From a gamma proteobacterium SCGC AB-629-P17 (GTDB lineage: Bacteria; Pseudomonadota; Gammaproteobacteria; PS1; Pseudothioglobaceae): DNA of 64,000 bases. Within the stretch, counting starts at the first letter, position 1. Each line of letters opens with the position of its first letter. A model generated the notes under the pieces. The model was given only the letters and a program-made list of their open reading frames with translations. It did no database searches and had not been told where the DNA came from. Shown here piece by piece: positions 51,701 through 61,500 of the stretch. Location of the stretch: positions 124,001-188,000 of the forward strand of contig KB889757.1 in NCBI GenBank assembly GCA_000372785.1. Reading direction: 5' to 3'. A program made the position numbers and the translations under genes.

Positions 51701-54700
51701 TAAAGGGAGCTCAAGCAAACTATAAACCTGCCCAATATGAAGTTTCAAAGATGCTGTTAGAAGGTAAAGGCGTTAAAGTAAATAATAAAACTTCATTTAA
51801 TTGGCTTTTAAAGGCCTCTGGAAAACAAGGGGATCGAAATGACAAGTGGGAAGCTCTCATTAGGAGAGATTTGGCATTTAGATATTTTTATGGAGTTGGA
51901 ACCGAAGCCTCAATCATGCAAGCTCAAAAAATTGATCCAGATTACTTCATGGAATTGATTGGTAAAGGTGTTGTATATGATGAGCAGCTTTATCAAATGG
52001 CACAGAGTTATGAATTTGACCTAAAAGATCTTGAACAAGCTCGCTATTGGTATGAAAAAGCAGCTGAAAAAGGAGTTCTTAACGCCCAAAGAAGAACAGG
52101 CCTCCTATATTCAAAATACGCATTAAATGCAGGACTCATACCTGATTATGAAAAAGCAGAATTTTGGTTTTTAAAGGCCATAGATCAAGGTGATGTTGAG
52201 TCAATGTCACATCTTGCTGAAATGTATTACAGAGAAACAGAAACGACAGGTGTAGAGAGTGTTTTTTTTAATCCTTCAAAGTCTTTTGATTTGCTAATTA
52301 AAGCAAAAGAATCTGGTGCAACCAATTATCACATGGGCTTGCAATATTTGTATCAATTTGGAATTGGAGTTGAAAAAGATTTAGACAAGGCAATATCGAT
52401 CACTAAAGACAAATTAAAGAATGTTAATGAATGGGAAAAGTCATATTGGTTTAGGAACATGTGGTCAATGCAAATTAAGAGAAAAAATCCAGATGCTCAA
52501 GCTATCTCTCAAGCTATGAGTTATTTTATAAGCAAGGCAAAATTAGGAGATGAGGATGATACTAATGCACTTGCTAAAATGTATTTAAATGAAGACTTTG
52601 AATATTATGATGAAAAAGAAGCAATTTATTGGTTAAATCAGATAGAGGATTCAAGCTTTCAAGCCAACCTAACTCTAGCAGATCATGCAGATAAATATAG
52701 TGATTATGGTAAATATTTAATAAAAGCAATTGAATTGTATGAGACTGGAAAGGCGAATGATTACATATCTCAAGATACATTACTTACAACATATTCCGAT
52801 TTAGTTGGATACTATAGAGATGTAGGAGTTCCTGAAAAAGTTGAATCACTAATGAGAAAAATTTCACTTATAGCTCCTCCAAATGAAGATAATCCTTTTT
52901 GGGAAATATTAAACATGAATCTTGCAGGGATCTCAGAAGATCTAGAAGCCTCTGAGGCATATTTAAAAGATCAAGTTAAACCTCTTTATAGTGTTAATGA
53001 TTCTATGCAAGTACAAATTCAATGGATGGCGCTTACTAACCTTCATATGTTATATAGGAATGAGAGAGAGTATGAAAAATCAGTAGAAGTAGCAATTAAG
53101 ACTTTAAAACTACTTGATAAATTCAAAATAGACTACGATGATATAAGTGGAAGAATTGGGTTATTGACCTATATTACAAGAGATTACATTCAGCTCAAAG
53201 ACTTTGATAGTGCAAGTATTTACTATTCGCTACTAAAAGATAATATGAATATTCGAAATTCAGATAAATATCTTGTTGATTATATGAGGCCCACTAGGCT
53301 TTTTGAAAGTGTAAGTATTATTTGGCGTGATATTATTGGCGCTATCATTAAGATTAATAATGGATCTCTTGATGAGGGTTTTATTGAGCTAAATAGTACT
53401 CTTGATAGAGTTAAAAATGGCGAAATACCCTTACAAAGACAAGATTTAGATTTTGCACTAATGCCTTTAGAGTACTTTACTCAAAGTGGTGATTATGAAA
53501 AAGCTTCTATACTTATGTCTAAAGTAATTGATCTATATCAGCAAGGTGTAGAAAGAAGAATAAAGTACAGTTCGATTATTTTGGCCGAAGAGAAGGATAG
53601 AATTCGCGATGCTATTTCTGAATATATCTATATCTCGACACCTGGAAATAATCTTGAAGTTGATAAGGGATTTGAGGTTATGCAGCTCGCTTCCGGTTTA
53701 ACCTTGTCTGATACAGTTATTAAATCTCTCTCTAAAAAAGAATTAAGTGGCTCGCTATTAATTAAGAGTAAGTTATTAGAGGCACTAAATAATGAAAGAA
53801 GAAACCTGATTGATGAGAAATTTAAAAATTTGAATTTAGGCTTTGAAAAATTACAAGCTTTGAATTTAAGTCTTAATGATTTAGATCAAAAAATTAATTC
53901 TCTAGAGAAAGATTTAGAAGGCACTTTGGGGGATACTTTAGATGAATTTATAACTCCTGTGGCGCTGGTGCAAGAAAATCTATCAAATAATGATGCATTG
54001 ATCACTATGTTAATCTCCAATAAGAGATCTTATGTTTGGTTAACGACAAAAGAGGGTGTCTTTAGGCATGATTCAGAGATGACCTCAAGAGAAGTTTCAG
54101 AACATGCGCAGAGGTTAATTAAATCACTCGATCCAGCGCAGATGGGGAAGACAGCCTTTCCAGTTGATTCTTCTTCTAAATTATATGAATTGTTGATAGC
54201 TCCATTCAAAGGCAAACTAAATGGCATTGATAGATTGATCTTCTCACCTGATCCAATTCTATCTCAGATTCCATTTTCTATACTCACCAGATCTAGTGGT
54301 GATAGTTTTGATGTGGTTAGTGGATCTGATGAGCTGAGAGGAGCTGCGGTAGTCAAACTAAGTCCAACACAGGAGTCTGTTACGAATGATTTAGCTAAGG
54401 TGGACTGGTTAATCAAGGATTACTCTATTGCAGTCATCCCATCGGTTTACTCATATGTCGGTCTTGAAAGCTACAACAGAAATGAAGTAGTTGACAGTTT
54501 TCTCGGTATTGGCAACCCAGTTTTGTCAGGTTCTGATGTTGTTTTAAGGGGTGTTGAAAAGGTTGCCCTAATAGATCAGAGGGGATCGATTTCAAGAACA
54601 ATAAGTGACCTATCAGCGTTGCCAGAAACAGAGATCGAGCTTAACACTATTGCTAAATTTTTTACTAATTCTAAAGTTATCACCCAAAACGATGCTACAG

Positions 54701-55191
54701 AAACAACACTCAGAGATATGGATTTAAGTGGTTTTGATGTTGTTGCTTTTGCAACCCATGCCTTAGTTTCAGATGAGATTGATGATCTTTTTGAACCTGC
54801 CATCGTTTTAACCCCGGTTGACAGCGACAATTCAGAAAACGATGGTCTGTTGATGGCCAGTGAGATCGCTGAACTGAGTATGGATGCAGATATTGTATTG
54901 TTGTCGGCCTGTAACACCGCTTCGGCTTTTGGAGAGTCAAATTCACAGGGCTTATCGGGTATAGCTGATTCCTTTTTTGAGGCTGGTGCAAAGTCCTTGC
55001 TGGTTTCGTACTGGTCGGTTATTTCAGACTCAGCTGTGGATATAACGACAAGAATGTTTGATGACTCTAATACTGGTAAGAGTTATGCTCATAGACATAG
55101 AGAGTCTATCCTGCAATTACTTAAAGAGTCCAATAATTACCTGACAAATCCTGTGTATTGGGCTCCATTCATGGTCGTTGGGGTTAATTAG
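48754..55191 (+). CDS. Secreted giant Sel1-repeat protein with C-terminal CHAT peptidase domain
   Basis: Signal peptide MRSIIVVLLLIYSSFSLAEEA; many KAFEWYQKSAxQGxxxAQNNLGxMYExGxG repeats; CHAT: VVAFATHALVSDEIDDLFEPAIVL (His) and ADIVLLSACNTASAFGES (Cys). Confidence 0.92.
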   Translation: MRSIIVVLLLIYSSFSLAEEADQTYYCDINAIQTKDFSEDMLGYEQSNYEKVFPEWLTKAQAGDKKYQFYVAKTYQYGQGVAQNKKIALEWYTKSSNQGYPVAKNNLSFFYSDGEILEPNLEKHFELLCDAAMGGLSLATMNIAYYYSDFVYSNDKRVLDWMLKASLQGNARAQNELALLYFNGNGGAIRSKKSAFKWVQESANQGYDLAQNNLGWMYQNGEGTSKNNKKAFEWYQKSALQGQYDAQNNLGFMYESGTGTSKNFKKAFEWYQKSAIQGYDIAQNNLGWMYENGKGVKRNFEKAFEWYQKSAIQGYDIAQNNFGRLYQYGKGIQKNFKKAFEWYQKSAIQGNNFAQNNLGLMYENGVGTSVNYELAFDWYLKSAKQGNESANTNLNQMYELRMGLLLNAEKAFEWYKKFAIQGNAKAQNNLGFLYEEGNGVTQSYKKAFEWYRAAANNGNILAQMSLGLFYEYGKGTGLNYSKAFKWHQKAAKSGNDIAQHSLGYLYESGKGVKQDLNKAFEWYVKAANQGNKLAKESIDALQYKFDRSKGIDEWFKWVEMFANYGIADAQNSLGYLYGMGEGVVKDYSKAVKWYKKSAEQGNQYAQSNLAQYYSTGTVVAKDLKKAFYWLEKSAIQGNAQAQVELGLMYKNGVGVSQDLNKTIEWFEKAANQGLANAQNNLGLIYSLGDGVEQDYEKAFKWYEMSVNQGFAGAQNNMGVLYQNGHGVLRDYNKAIELYEKAADQGYPPAFLNLSTMYDQGLGVEQDEDKAAKYYDKYKTSVFTDVQTDLLSCHETSSCVEFNEREKLAEDNNKKAYESIQELELQANLFTQIYKPESIELLESLAMQGDVAAQKKLGVIYWWSQREVNKELSLYWTKKAAQKGDPEAQNNYGTFFYNGELVNKDLDRAFDWYQMSANQGNALAMQNLGSFYLLINKDINNAIKFLKMAFDKGEISAAWSLGYLYMNGLNGNEVDENLAYEWMLKGAQANYKPAQYEVSKMLLEGKGVKVNNKTSFNWLLKASGKQGDRNDKWEALIRRDLAFRYFYGVGTEASIMQAQKIDPDYFMELIGKGVVYDEQLYQMAQSYEFDLKDLEQARYWYEKAAEKGVLNAQRRTGLLYSKYALNAGLIPDYEKAEFWFLKAIDQGDVESMSHLAEMYYRETETTGVESVFFNPSKSFDLLIKAKESGATNYHMGLQYLYQFGIGVEKDLDKAISITKDKLKNVNEWEKSYWFRNMWSMQIKRKNPDAQAISQAMSYFISKAKLGDEDDTNALAKMYLNEDFEYYDEKEAIYWLNQIEDSSFQANLTLADHADKYSDYGKYLIKAIELYETGKANDYISQDTLLTTYSDLVGYYRDVGVPEKVESLMRKISLIAPPNEDNPFWEILNMNLAGISEDLEASEAYLKDQVKPLYSVNDSMQVQIQWMALTNLHMLYRNEREYEKSVEVAIKTLKLLDKFKIDYDDISGRIGLLTYITRDYIQLKDFDSASIYYSLLKDNMNIRNSDKYLVDYMRPTRLFESVSIIWRDIIGAIIKINNGSLDEGFIELNSTLDRVKNGEIPLQRQDLDFALMPLEYFTQSGDYEKASILMSKVIDLYQQGVERRIKYSSIILAEEKDRIRDAISEYIYISTPGNNLEVDKGFEVMQLASGLTLSDTVIKSLSKKELSGSLLIKSKLLEALNNERRNLIDEKFKNLNLGFEKLQALNLSLNDLDQKINSLEKDLEGTLGDTLDEFITPVALVQENLSNNDALITMLISNKRSYVWLTTKEGVFRHDSEMTSREVSEHAQRLIKSLDPAQMGKTAFPVDSSSKLYELLIAPFKGKLNGIDRLIFSPDPILSQIPFSILTRSSGDSFDVVSGSDELRGAAVVKLSPTQESVTNDLAKVDWLIKDYSIAVIPSVYSYVGLESYNRNEVVDSFLGIGNPVLSGSDVVLRGVEKVALIDQRGSISRTISDLSALPETEIELNTIAKFFTNSKVITQNDATETTLRDMDLSGFDVVAFATHALVSDEIDDLFEPAIVLTPVDSDNSENDGLLMASEIAELSMDADIVLLSACNTASAFGESNSQGLSGIADSFFEAGAKSLLVSYWSVISDSAVDITTRMFDDSNTGKSYAHRHRESILQLLKESNNYLTNPVYWAPFMVVGVN

Positions 55192-55940
55192 AATTCTGAA
55201 GATAAAAGCGAGAAGGCTGCAATCACATAAATTACTCTCATTAATCTGGTTTTAGGTTCGATTAAATTATGAGCAAAAAGATTTCTTTGTCTACGAATTA
55301 TGTGAAGTAGATAAATCGCATCTTTCGATAGTACTTTCTTGTCTTTTGCTAAACTAATTAAATCAATAAAATCAATACTTGGATTTTTAGAGTTTAGTTT
55401 TGATTTCAAGATATTACTCAACTTTTTTTGAAGTTCTATTGGTAGTGTGTTATCAAACTCTATTTCTTCAATAATTTTTGAAAATAAATGATCATTGCCT
55501 ATACAAAGCTTGGCAAATTTTTTAATGTTTTTCTCTAGATCGTTGTCTTCATTATTAAGATGTTCTACCTTTTTAGTTAATTGGATAATGCTTGATAAAT
55601 ATTGGTCCCTCTGATCCTTTAATAAAGACAAATTAGATTCTAATGACTTAACCTTTTTTTGAAGATCCGAAATGGTTTTATTTTTTTTAGCTAACTTTTG
55701 GGATTCTTCATTATTGATATTGTTTGGGGGTGTGATGACTACTTTTTCAATGTCATTTTCAAATTCGTCTAACAATAATTCGTAGGTATCTTCATTTCTT
55801 GGGTATTGCCATACCAATCTTTGAGGATCCCACTGGCTCGGCTTGATTTTTTTTGCTCTTGCCATTAGCGCTTGTGGAATGCTCAACAAGTAATGACTGT
55901 TAGTTTGTTCTAGATGGATCATATTCATTTTTTTCCTCAT
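55188..55940 (-). CDS. Cytoplasmic coiled-coil protein with C-terminal HEPN/DUF4145-like RxxxxH motif
   Basis: No signal peptide; N-term HYLLSIPQALMARAKKIKPSQWDPQRLVWQYPRNEDTYELLLDEF; coiled coil; LLHIIRRQRNLFAHNLIEPKTRL (RNLFAH); stop overlaps the CHAT gene stop. Confidence 0.6.
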   Translation of the reverse strand: MRKKMNMIHLEQTNSHYLLSIPQALMARAKKIKPSQWDPQRLVWQYPRNEDTYELLLDEFENDIEKVVITPPNNINNEESQKLAKKNKTISDLQKKVKSLESNLSLLKDQRDQYLSSIIQLTKKVEHLNNEDNDLEKNIKKFAKLCIGNDHLFSKIIEEIEFDNTLPIELQKKLSNILKSKLNSKNPSIDFIDLISLAKDKKVLSKDAIYLLHIIRRQRNLFAHNLIEPKTRLMRVIYVIAAFSLLSSEF

Positions 55941-56018
55941 TATTTTTTTATAAAAAAAAAGGAGATATATCTGACTTTATTCATTAGATACTCCCCTTTA
56001 ATTTAGTTAAATAACTCC

Positions 56019-56267
56019 TTAATAGGGGCAGTAGCTTTGAAAACGCAAATAGTAGATACCGCCAGAATATGAGGCTCTGTATATCCCTGTATATCCACCA
56101 GTACCATAGTCCGCGTTATAGTTATAATTACAGCTTAGTAATGTCGCAAAGCTATTACCAATCATGTAGGCATTGGCATTGGTTCCTAGAGCAGCCATAA
56201 GCATAAATGTTGAAACAGTGAAGAGTTTTTTGAGCGTCTTCGCGCTAGAAAAGTTTGTTGCTGACAT
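56019..56267 (-). CDS. Small secreted protein (82 aa)
   Basis: Signal peptide (KLFTVSTFMLMAALGTNANA), Tyr/Gly-rich, two Cys; shares leader architecture with copies A/B. Confidence 0.6.
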   Translation of the reverse strand: MSATNFSSAKTLKKLFTVSTFMLMAALGTNANAYMIGNSFATLLSCNYNYNADYGTGGYTGIYRASYSGGIYYLRFQSYCPY

Positions 56268-56338
56268 AATATTTCCTTATTTAGTTAAAGTAGTTTTTAA
56301 ACTTTTTTATCTTGTTCAATTACTACAACGCAACTAAA

Positions 56339-56352
56339 TGAAAATTATTTCA
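56339..56352. promoter_or_regulatory. 14-bp palindrome-like TGAAAATTATTTCA, copy C
   Basis: Same position relative to GTTsCGTTGT element as copies A and B. Confidence 0.45.
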
Positions 56353-56454
56353 TTGATTTGAAAAAAAGATAAAGCCTGATTGGCTTAATTGTGAAATTGA
56401 GTGCTTGTAGAAAATTTAGATTTTGATCTGAGGATCTTACGAGACGGTTCCTTT

Positions 56455-58512
56455 TTAAGGTGTTATTTCATTTAAAGAAATTTCAGAGATGAGTTTTCCG
56501 TTTTCATGTTTAACTTTCATACGTAATCCCTCCGGTGAGATAAAGATTCCTGTGCCATCTCTCAAATTATTTTTAAAGTCACCTTCATAACTACTACCAT
56601 CAGTCCAGATATAAATTCCCTTACCATCCATCATATTGTTTTTAAAGCCACCTTCATATCTACTACCATTTCTCCAGATATAAATTCCATCACCATTTCG
56701 TGAATCATCATGCCATTTTCCAAAATAACTATTATCATCATTCCAAAACATGTCACCTTGTCCATGCCTTTTGAAATCTCCAGCGATTCCACCATCATAA
56801 TAGTTACCTAGAAAGTTTAAGACTCCTTGGCCGAAACTATTTCCGTAACGAAATTCTCCTTGATAATGATCACCATTTGGCCAAATCATGGTTCCAAAAC
56901 CGTGCCTTACTCCATCCTTAAATTCACCTTTATAAATTTTCCCACTAGAAAATGTTACAACACCTTGGCCGTGCCTTATTCCATCCTTAAATTCTCCTTT
57001 GAAGTGACTACCATCAGTCCAATTAATAGTTCCTATACCGTTTAATTTTCCATCTTGATATTCTCCTTCACGTCTCATACCATTAATAGAATAGACACCT
57101 TGACCATGAAATTTATTATTTAGAAATTCTCCCACATAATTTCCACCGTCTGCACTCGAAAAGAGTCCTTGACCCGTGAGCGAATCATTATGAAAAACAC
57201 CTTCATGTCGATCACCATTGTTTGAAAGGTAAACACCATAACCATTAAATTTTCCATTCTTGAATTCTCCTTCATACATATTCCCATTATCAAAAACATA
57301 AACACCATAACCACTAAATGTTCCATCTTTGAATTCTCCTTTATAGTATGCCCCACTGGGAAATGTATAAATGCCTTGACCATGATATTCTAGTAAAAAA
57401 AGACCATATCCGCCTTTGTAAGATGACTCTTCTGCATAAACCCTTACACCATGATCCCAGTCAGTCTCAATTGTTGCTCCATTTATCCATCTTAGAGTAC
57501 CTTTGCCGTGTCTCATATCTTCAACAAAGTTGCCTTCAAAGCTGTTGCCGTTTAGTTGGGTTATGGTGCCCTTACCATGTCTTTTACCTTCAACAAACTC
57601 ACCTTGATATTTGGCACCCGTTTTATAGGTTAAGACTCCTTTACCATGGAACAGACCATTTTTGATTTGACCGACATAGTGATCACCGTTTTCTAGGTCA
57701 AGGATCTCAAGGTCATATAAACCTTCAAGGTAAGGATTGTCGATAATATTGACAACAACTTTAGCGCAGCCATCATTAATAGTCTTGAAGCAGAAGTTAC
57801 CAGTAATACTTGATTCATACCAAGGTAACTGATTGCCATTAGTTTCATTGGAGACAGCATCTTTGACGTCTTTGAGCATTAACTCGATAGGCTGATTTGG
57901 AGTATAGATTTGTTTTAGTAGGTTTTTGGTATAGGGGCTGTTTCTACCAGTACCGTCCTCTGCTGTTTTACCTGGACTGGTCGAGTAGGCAATCAAGGTA
58001 CCCTCGGCATCCTGTGATCTAGCTAGTCCTTGTTCAATGCCACGAGATTCAGCTGGAAGAGGGTTATCACGACAGGCATCTAAAAAGATGAAGTTAAGTT
58101 GTGATTGACTGACCGACATCTCTCTTGAGACCATCCCGGAGCGAACCGCTTCGTCCTCAAGGTGTCTTAGCTGTTTAATTGATGATAGCGCATTAATAGG
58201 TATTAGATAGTTCTCACCGTGATACTGGACGGCATGTCCTGCGTAATAAAAGAGACCAACTGTATCTTTTTTGAGTTTTTCACTAAACTCGTAAATAGCA
58301 TCTTTCATGGTCCTCTTATCAGCGTTCTCAACAAGAGTTACCTTAAAATCAAGCTCTTCTAAAGCTTTAGTAATGTCTTGGGCATCATTAAGGGCATTTT
58401 TAAGAGCGCTGACTTGATAGTCAGCGTTACCAATGACAAGAGCAATACGCTCTTGTGCAAAGGTACTTAAGGATAAGAAGAGGAGGGTAAATATAAGGAG
58501 TTTTTTGATCAT
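56455..58512 (-). CDS. Secreted caspase-like (C14) protein with MORN repeats
   Basis: Signal peptide then RIALVIGNADYQVSALKNALNDAQDI; His LFYYAGHAVQYHGENYLIPI; Cys FIFLDACRDNP; MORN YEGEFKNGKxxGxGxY repeats. Confidence 0.93.
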   Translation of the reverse strand: MIKKLLIFTLLFLSLSTFAQERIALVIGNADYQVSALKNALNDAQDITKALEELDFKVTLVENADKRTMKDAIYEFSEKLKKDTVGLFYYAGHAVQYHGENYLIPINALSSIKQLRHLEDEAVRSGMVSREMSVSQSQLNFIFLDACRDNPLPAESRGIEQGLARSQDAEGTLIAYSTSPGKTAEDGTGRNSPYTKNLLKQIYTPNQPIELMLKDVKDAVSNETNGNQLPWYESSITGNFCFKTINDGCAKVVVNIIDNPYLEGLYDLEILDLENGDHYVGQIKNGLFHGKGVLTYKTGAKYQGEFVEGKRHGKGTITQLNGNSFEGNFVEDMRHGKGTLRWINGATIETDWDHGVRVYAEESSYKGGYGLFLLEYHGQGIYTFPSGAYYKGEFKDGTFSGYGVYVFDNGNMYEGEFKNGKFNGYGVYLSNNGDRHEGVFHNDSLTGQGLFSSADGGNYVGEFLNNKFHGQGVYSINGMRREGEYQDGKLNGIGTINWTDGSHFKGEFKDGIRHGQGVVTFSSGKIYKGEFKDGVRHGFGTMIWPNGDHYQGEFRYGNSFGQGVLNFLGNYYDGGIAGDFKRHGQGDMFWNDDNSYFGKWHDDSRNGDGIYIWRNGSRYEGGFKNNMMDGKGIYIWTDGSSYEGDFKNNLRDGTGIFISPEGLRMKVKHENGKLISEISLNEITP

Positions 58513-58524
58513 TTCCCTGCCTTG

Positions 58525-61500
58525 TTATGGTGTTGTTTCAGATATTAGTTCACCATATTGATAAAATTCTTCTACTTGAGATCCATCAGGAAATGTCTTG
58601 ATAATACTACCATGAGGACTATCATTTATATATTCACCTTCAAAGCGAGTGCCATCAGCTGTAATTTTGATACCTTGACCATTAACTTTACCATTCTTCC
58701 ATTCACCTTCATAGCGAGTGCCATCAGCCCAAACCATGACACCTTGGCCATATTCTAATCCATCCTTGTATTCCCCTTCATAGCGAGAGCCATCAGGATA
58801 GACTTTGACACCTTGGCCATATTCACTGCTGTACTTCCATTCACCTTCAAAGCGAGTGCCATCAGAATAGACTTTGACACCTTGGCCATCCATATATCCG
58901 TCCTTGAATTCTCCTTCATAGCGAGCGCCATCAGCCCAAACTCTGACACCTTGACCATCCATAGATCCATCCTTGAATAGTCCTTCATCTTGACGATTAA
59001 CACTAACATAGACACCTTGGCCATGATAATCGCCATTCTTGAATTCTCCTTCATAGCGAGTGCCAGTATCCCAAACTTTAACACCTTGACCTTCAAATAA
59101 TCCATCCTTGAATTCCCCTTCATAGCGAAAAACATCAGCCTTAACATAGACGCCTTGACCTTCAAATAATCCATTCTTGAATTCGCCTTCATAGTATGAA
59201 CCATTAGGTTCCTTTAAAAGCCCTAAGCCATGCATTTTTCCTTGTAGAAATTCACCTTCATAGTTTGAACCATTAGACCTTTTAAGGCGACCTTTGCCAT
59301 GATATAGGTCCTTCTTAAATTGCCCCGTATAGAAGTCACCTCCTCCTCGGATATTTAGGACACCTTCGCCATCACGTAAACCATATTTAAATTCTCCTTC
59401 ATACCGTAAACGTCCAAATTGAAATATTCCTATACCGTGCATCTCATTATTTTTCCATTGACCAGAATATTCTCTGCCGTTAGCGAAGGATGCATTTCCT
59501 TTTCCTTCTGCATTTCCATTGACGAATTCCCCACTATAAATAAAGCCATTAGGAAGAATAAGAGTACCTTGGCCGTGATAATAGCCATAAGAGTTATATT
59601 CTCCTTCATATATATCGTCCTCAATACGTCCAACTTCTGTTTCCTTTGCATCACTCTCTTTAAAAAAACCTTGATATTTTGTACCATCAAGCAATGTCCA
59701 TTCTCCGAAACCTGTTCCATTGTTATCAACCCAATTCCCAGTCCAGCTAGTGCCATTTGGGAGAGTTATAGTACCAATTCCGTTCGCAGAATTATTTTTG
59801 AATAACCCTTTAAATGTTGTATTATTGCCAAAAAATGTAACTTCACCTTCTCCATGTCGATTGCCATTTTGGAACTCACCTTCATATATCAAGTCACCAT
59901 ACTCAGTATATTTACCTTTTCCATGGTATTTACCATTAAGGAATTCACCTTCATATTCCCAATCAGCAGCCTTTTCAATTCCTTGACCATTTAGTTTATC
60001 GTTCTTCCATTCCCCTTCATAGCGATTGCCATTAGTATAAACCAGGATGCCTTGACCATCTCTCTTTGAACCTTTGAATTCGCCTTCATAGCGAGCATTT
60101 GACCAGGTCTTAATACCTTGGCCATGTTCTTTTCCATCCTTGAATTCGCCTTCATATTCATATCGAATACCATCAACGTTAACTAAGACACCTTGACCAT
60201 TTTCTTTATCGTTCTTCCATTCCCCTTCATAGCGATTGCCATTAGCATAATCCATAATGCCTTGACCATCTCTTGTGTTCCATTTGAATTCGCCTTCATA
60301 GCGATTGCCATCAGGATAGTCCCTGACACCTAGGCCATGTCTCCATGCATCGTTCCATTCTCCTTCATAGCGATCGCCATCAGGATAAAGCAGGATTCCT
60401 TGGCCATGTTCTACTCCATCCTTGAATTCGCCTTCATAGCGAATACTACCATCCCAGGAATCATGAACCGTAACTAATACACCATAGCCATTATAGAGGC
60501 CATGTTTCCATTCCCCTTCATAGCGGACATTAGACGTATGCAAACGGGAACCTTGCATTACATAGATACCTTGGCCGTGATATCGGTTATTTAACCAGTT
60601 CCCCTCATACCTTGATCCATCAAAAAAATCTTGGATACCATAACCATTTAATTTGTCATACTTAAATTCCCCTTCAAATCTGTCACCATGAACAGTAGTT
60701 TTAACGCCATGACCATGCATATAGCCATTATTAAATTCACCAACATATAAATCACCGTTGGCCCAAAGTCTAATACCTTCACCGTTTATTTGATTGTATT
60801 CAAATTGTCCTTCAAAACGTTCACCATTTGCAGTAAGAAGTTTTCCATTACCATGAAATATGCCTTCTTTGACTTCTCCTTCATAATAATCACCGGTAGG
60901 TGTAGTTACTTTTACATTACCTACTGCACCTTCAAGTGCATCAAACAAACCTTCCATTTTTCCACCATCTCCCAAATGCAAAATGCCATAACCATGAGGT
61001 ATGGTTGCAATCAAAGGCCCATCAAAAAAGCTTTCAATATAACTACGCTCGCCCATATTCCAGATAGTGTCAACATTTGCACCACTTATATAACTCGTAA
61101 TCGCTTTTCCATGACGTTTGTTGTCTACAAATGATCCCTCAAAGCGACTGCCATTGAGATAAGTAATTGTTGCTTCACCATGCCTTTTGCCTTCAACAAA
61201 CTCTCCTCGATGTATGATTCCAGTCTCATAAGTCAACACACCTTTTCCATGCATTAAGCCATTTAGTGTTTGGCCAACGTATTTGTCGCCGTTTTTAAAT
61301 TCTAGCGTGTCAATGTCATATAAACCTTCAAGGTAAGGGTCATAAATCACTTTAATAAATTTTGCACAACCCTCACTTGTTGTTTTGAAGCAGAAATTAC
61401 CGGTAATGCTTGATTCATACCAAGGCAGTTGGTTGCCGTTGGTTTCATTTGCTACAGCCTTTTTGATGTCTTTGAGCATTAACTCAATGGGCTGGTTTGG

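Noticed and set aside
48754-55191. Type III-E CRISPR Craspase TPR-CHAT
   Set aside because: Protein has a signal peptide and Sel1 rather than Craspase-type architecture; no Cas7-11, no Csx30-like gene and no CRISPR array in the window.
56392-56406. 15-bp match TGAAATTGAGTGCTT also at 42321-42335
   Set aside because: Short, AT-rich, one coding-end and one intergenic context; not convincing as a functional repeat.
58525-61300. Regular repeats resembling an array or mobile repeats
   Set aside because: They are degenerate MORN codons within one long ORF; alternative-frame ORFs here (59430-59756, 58755-59204, 60790-61134) are repeat shadows.
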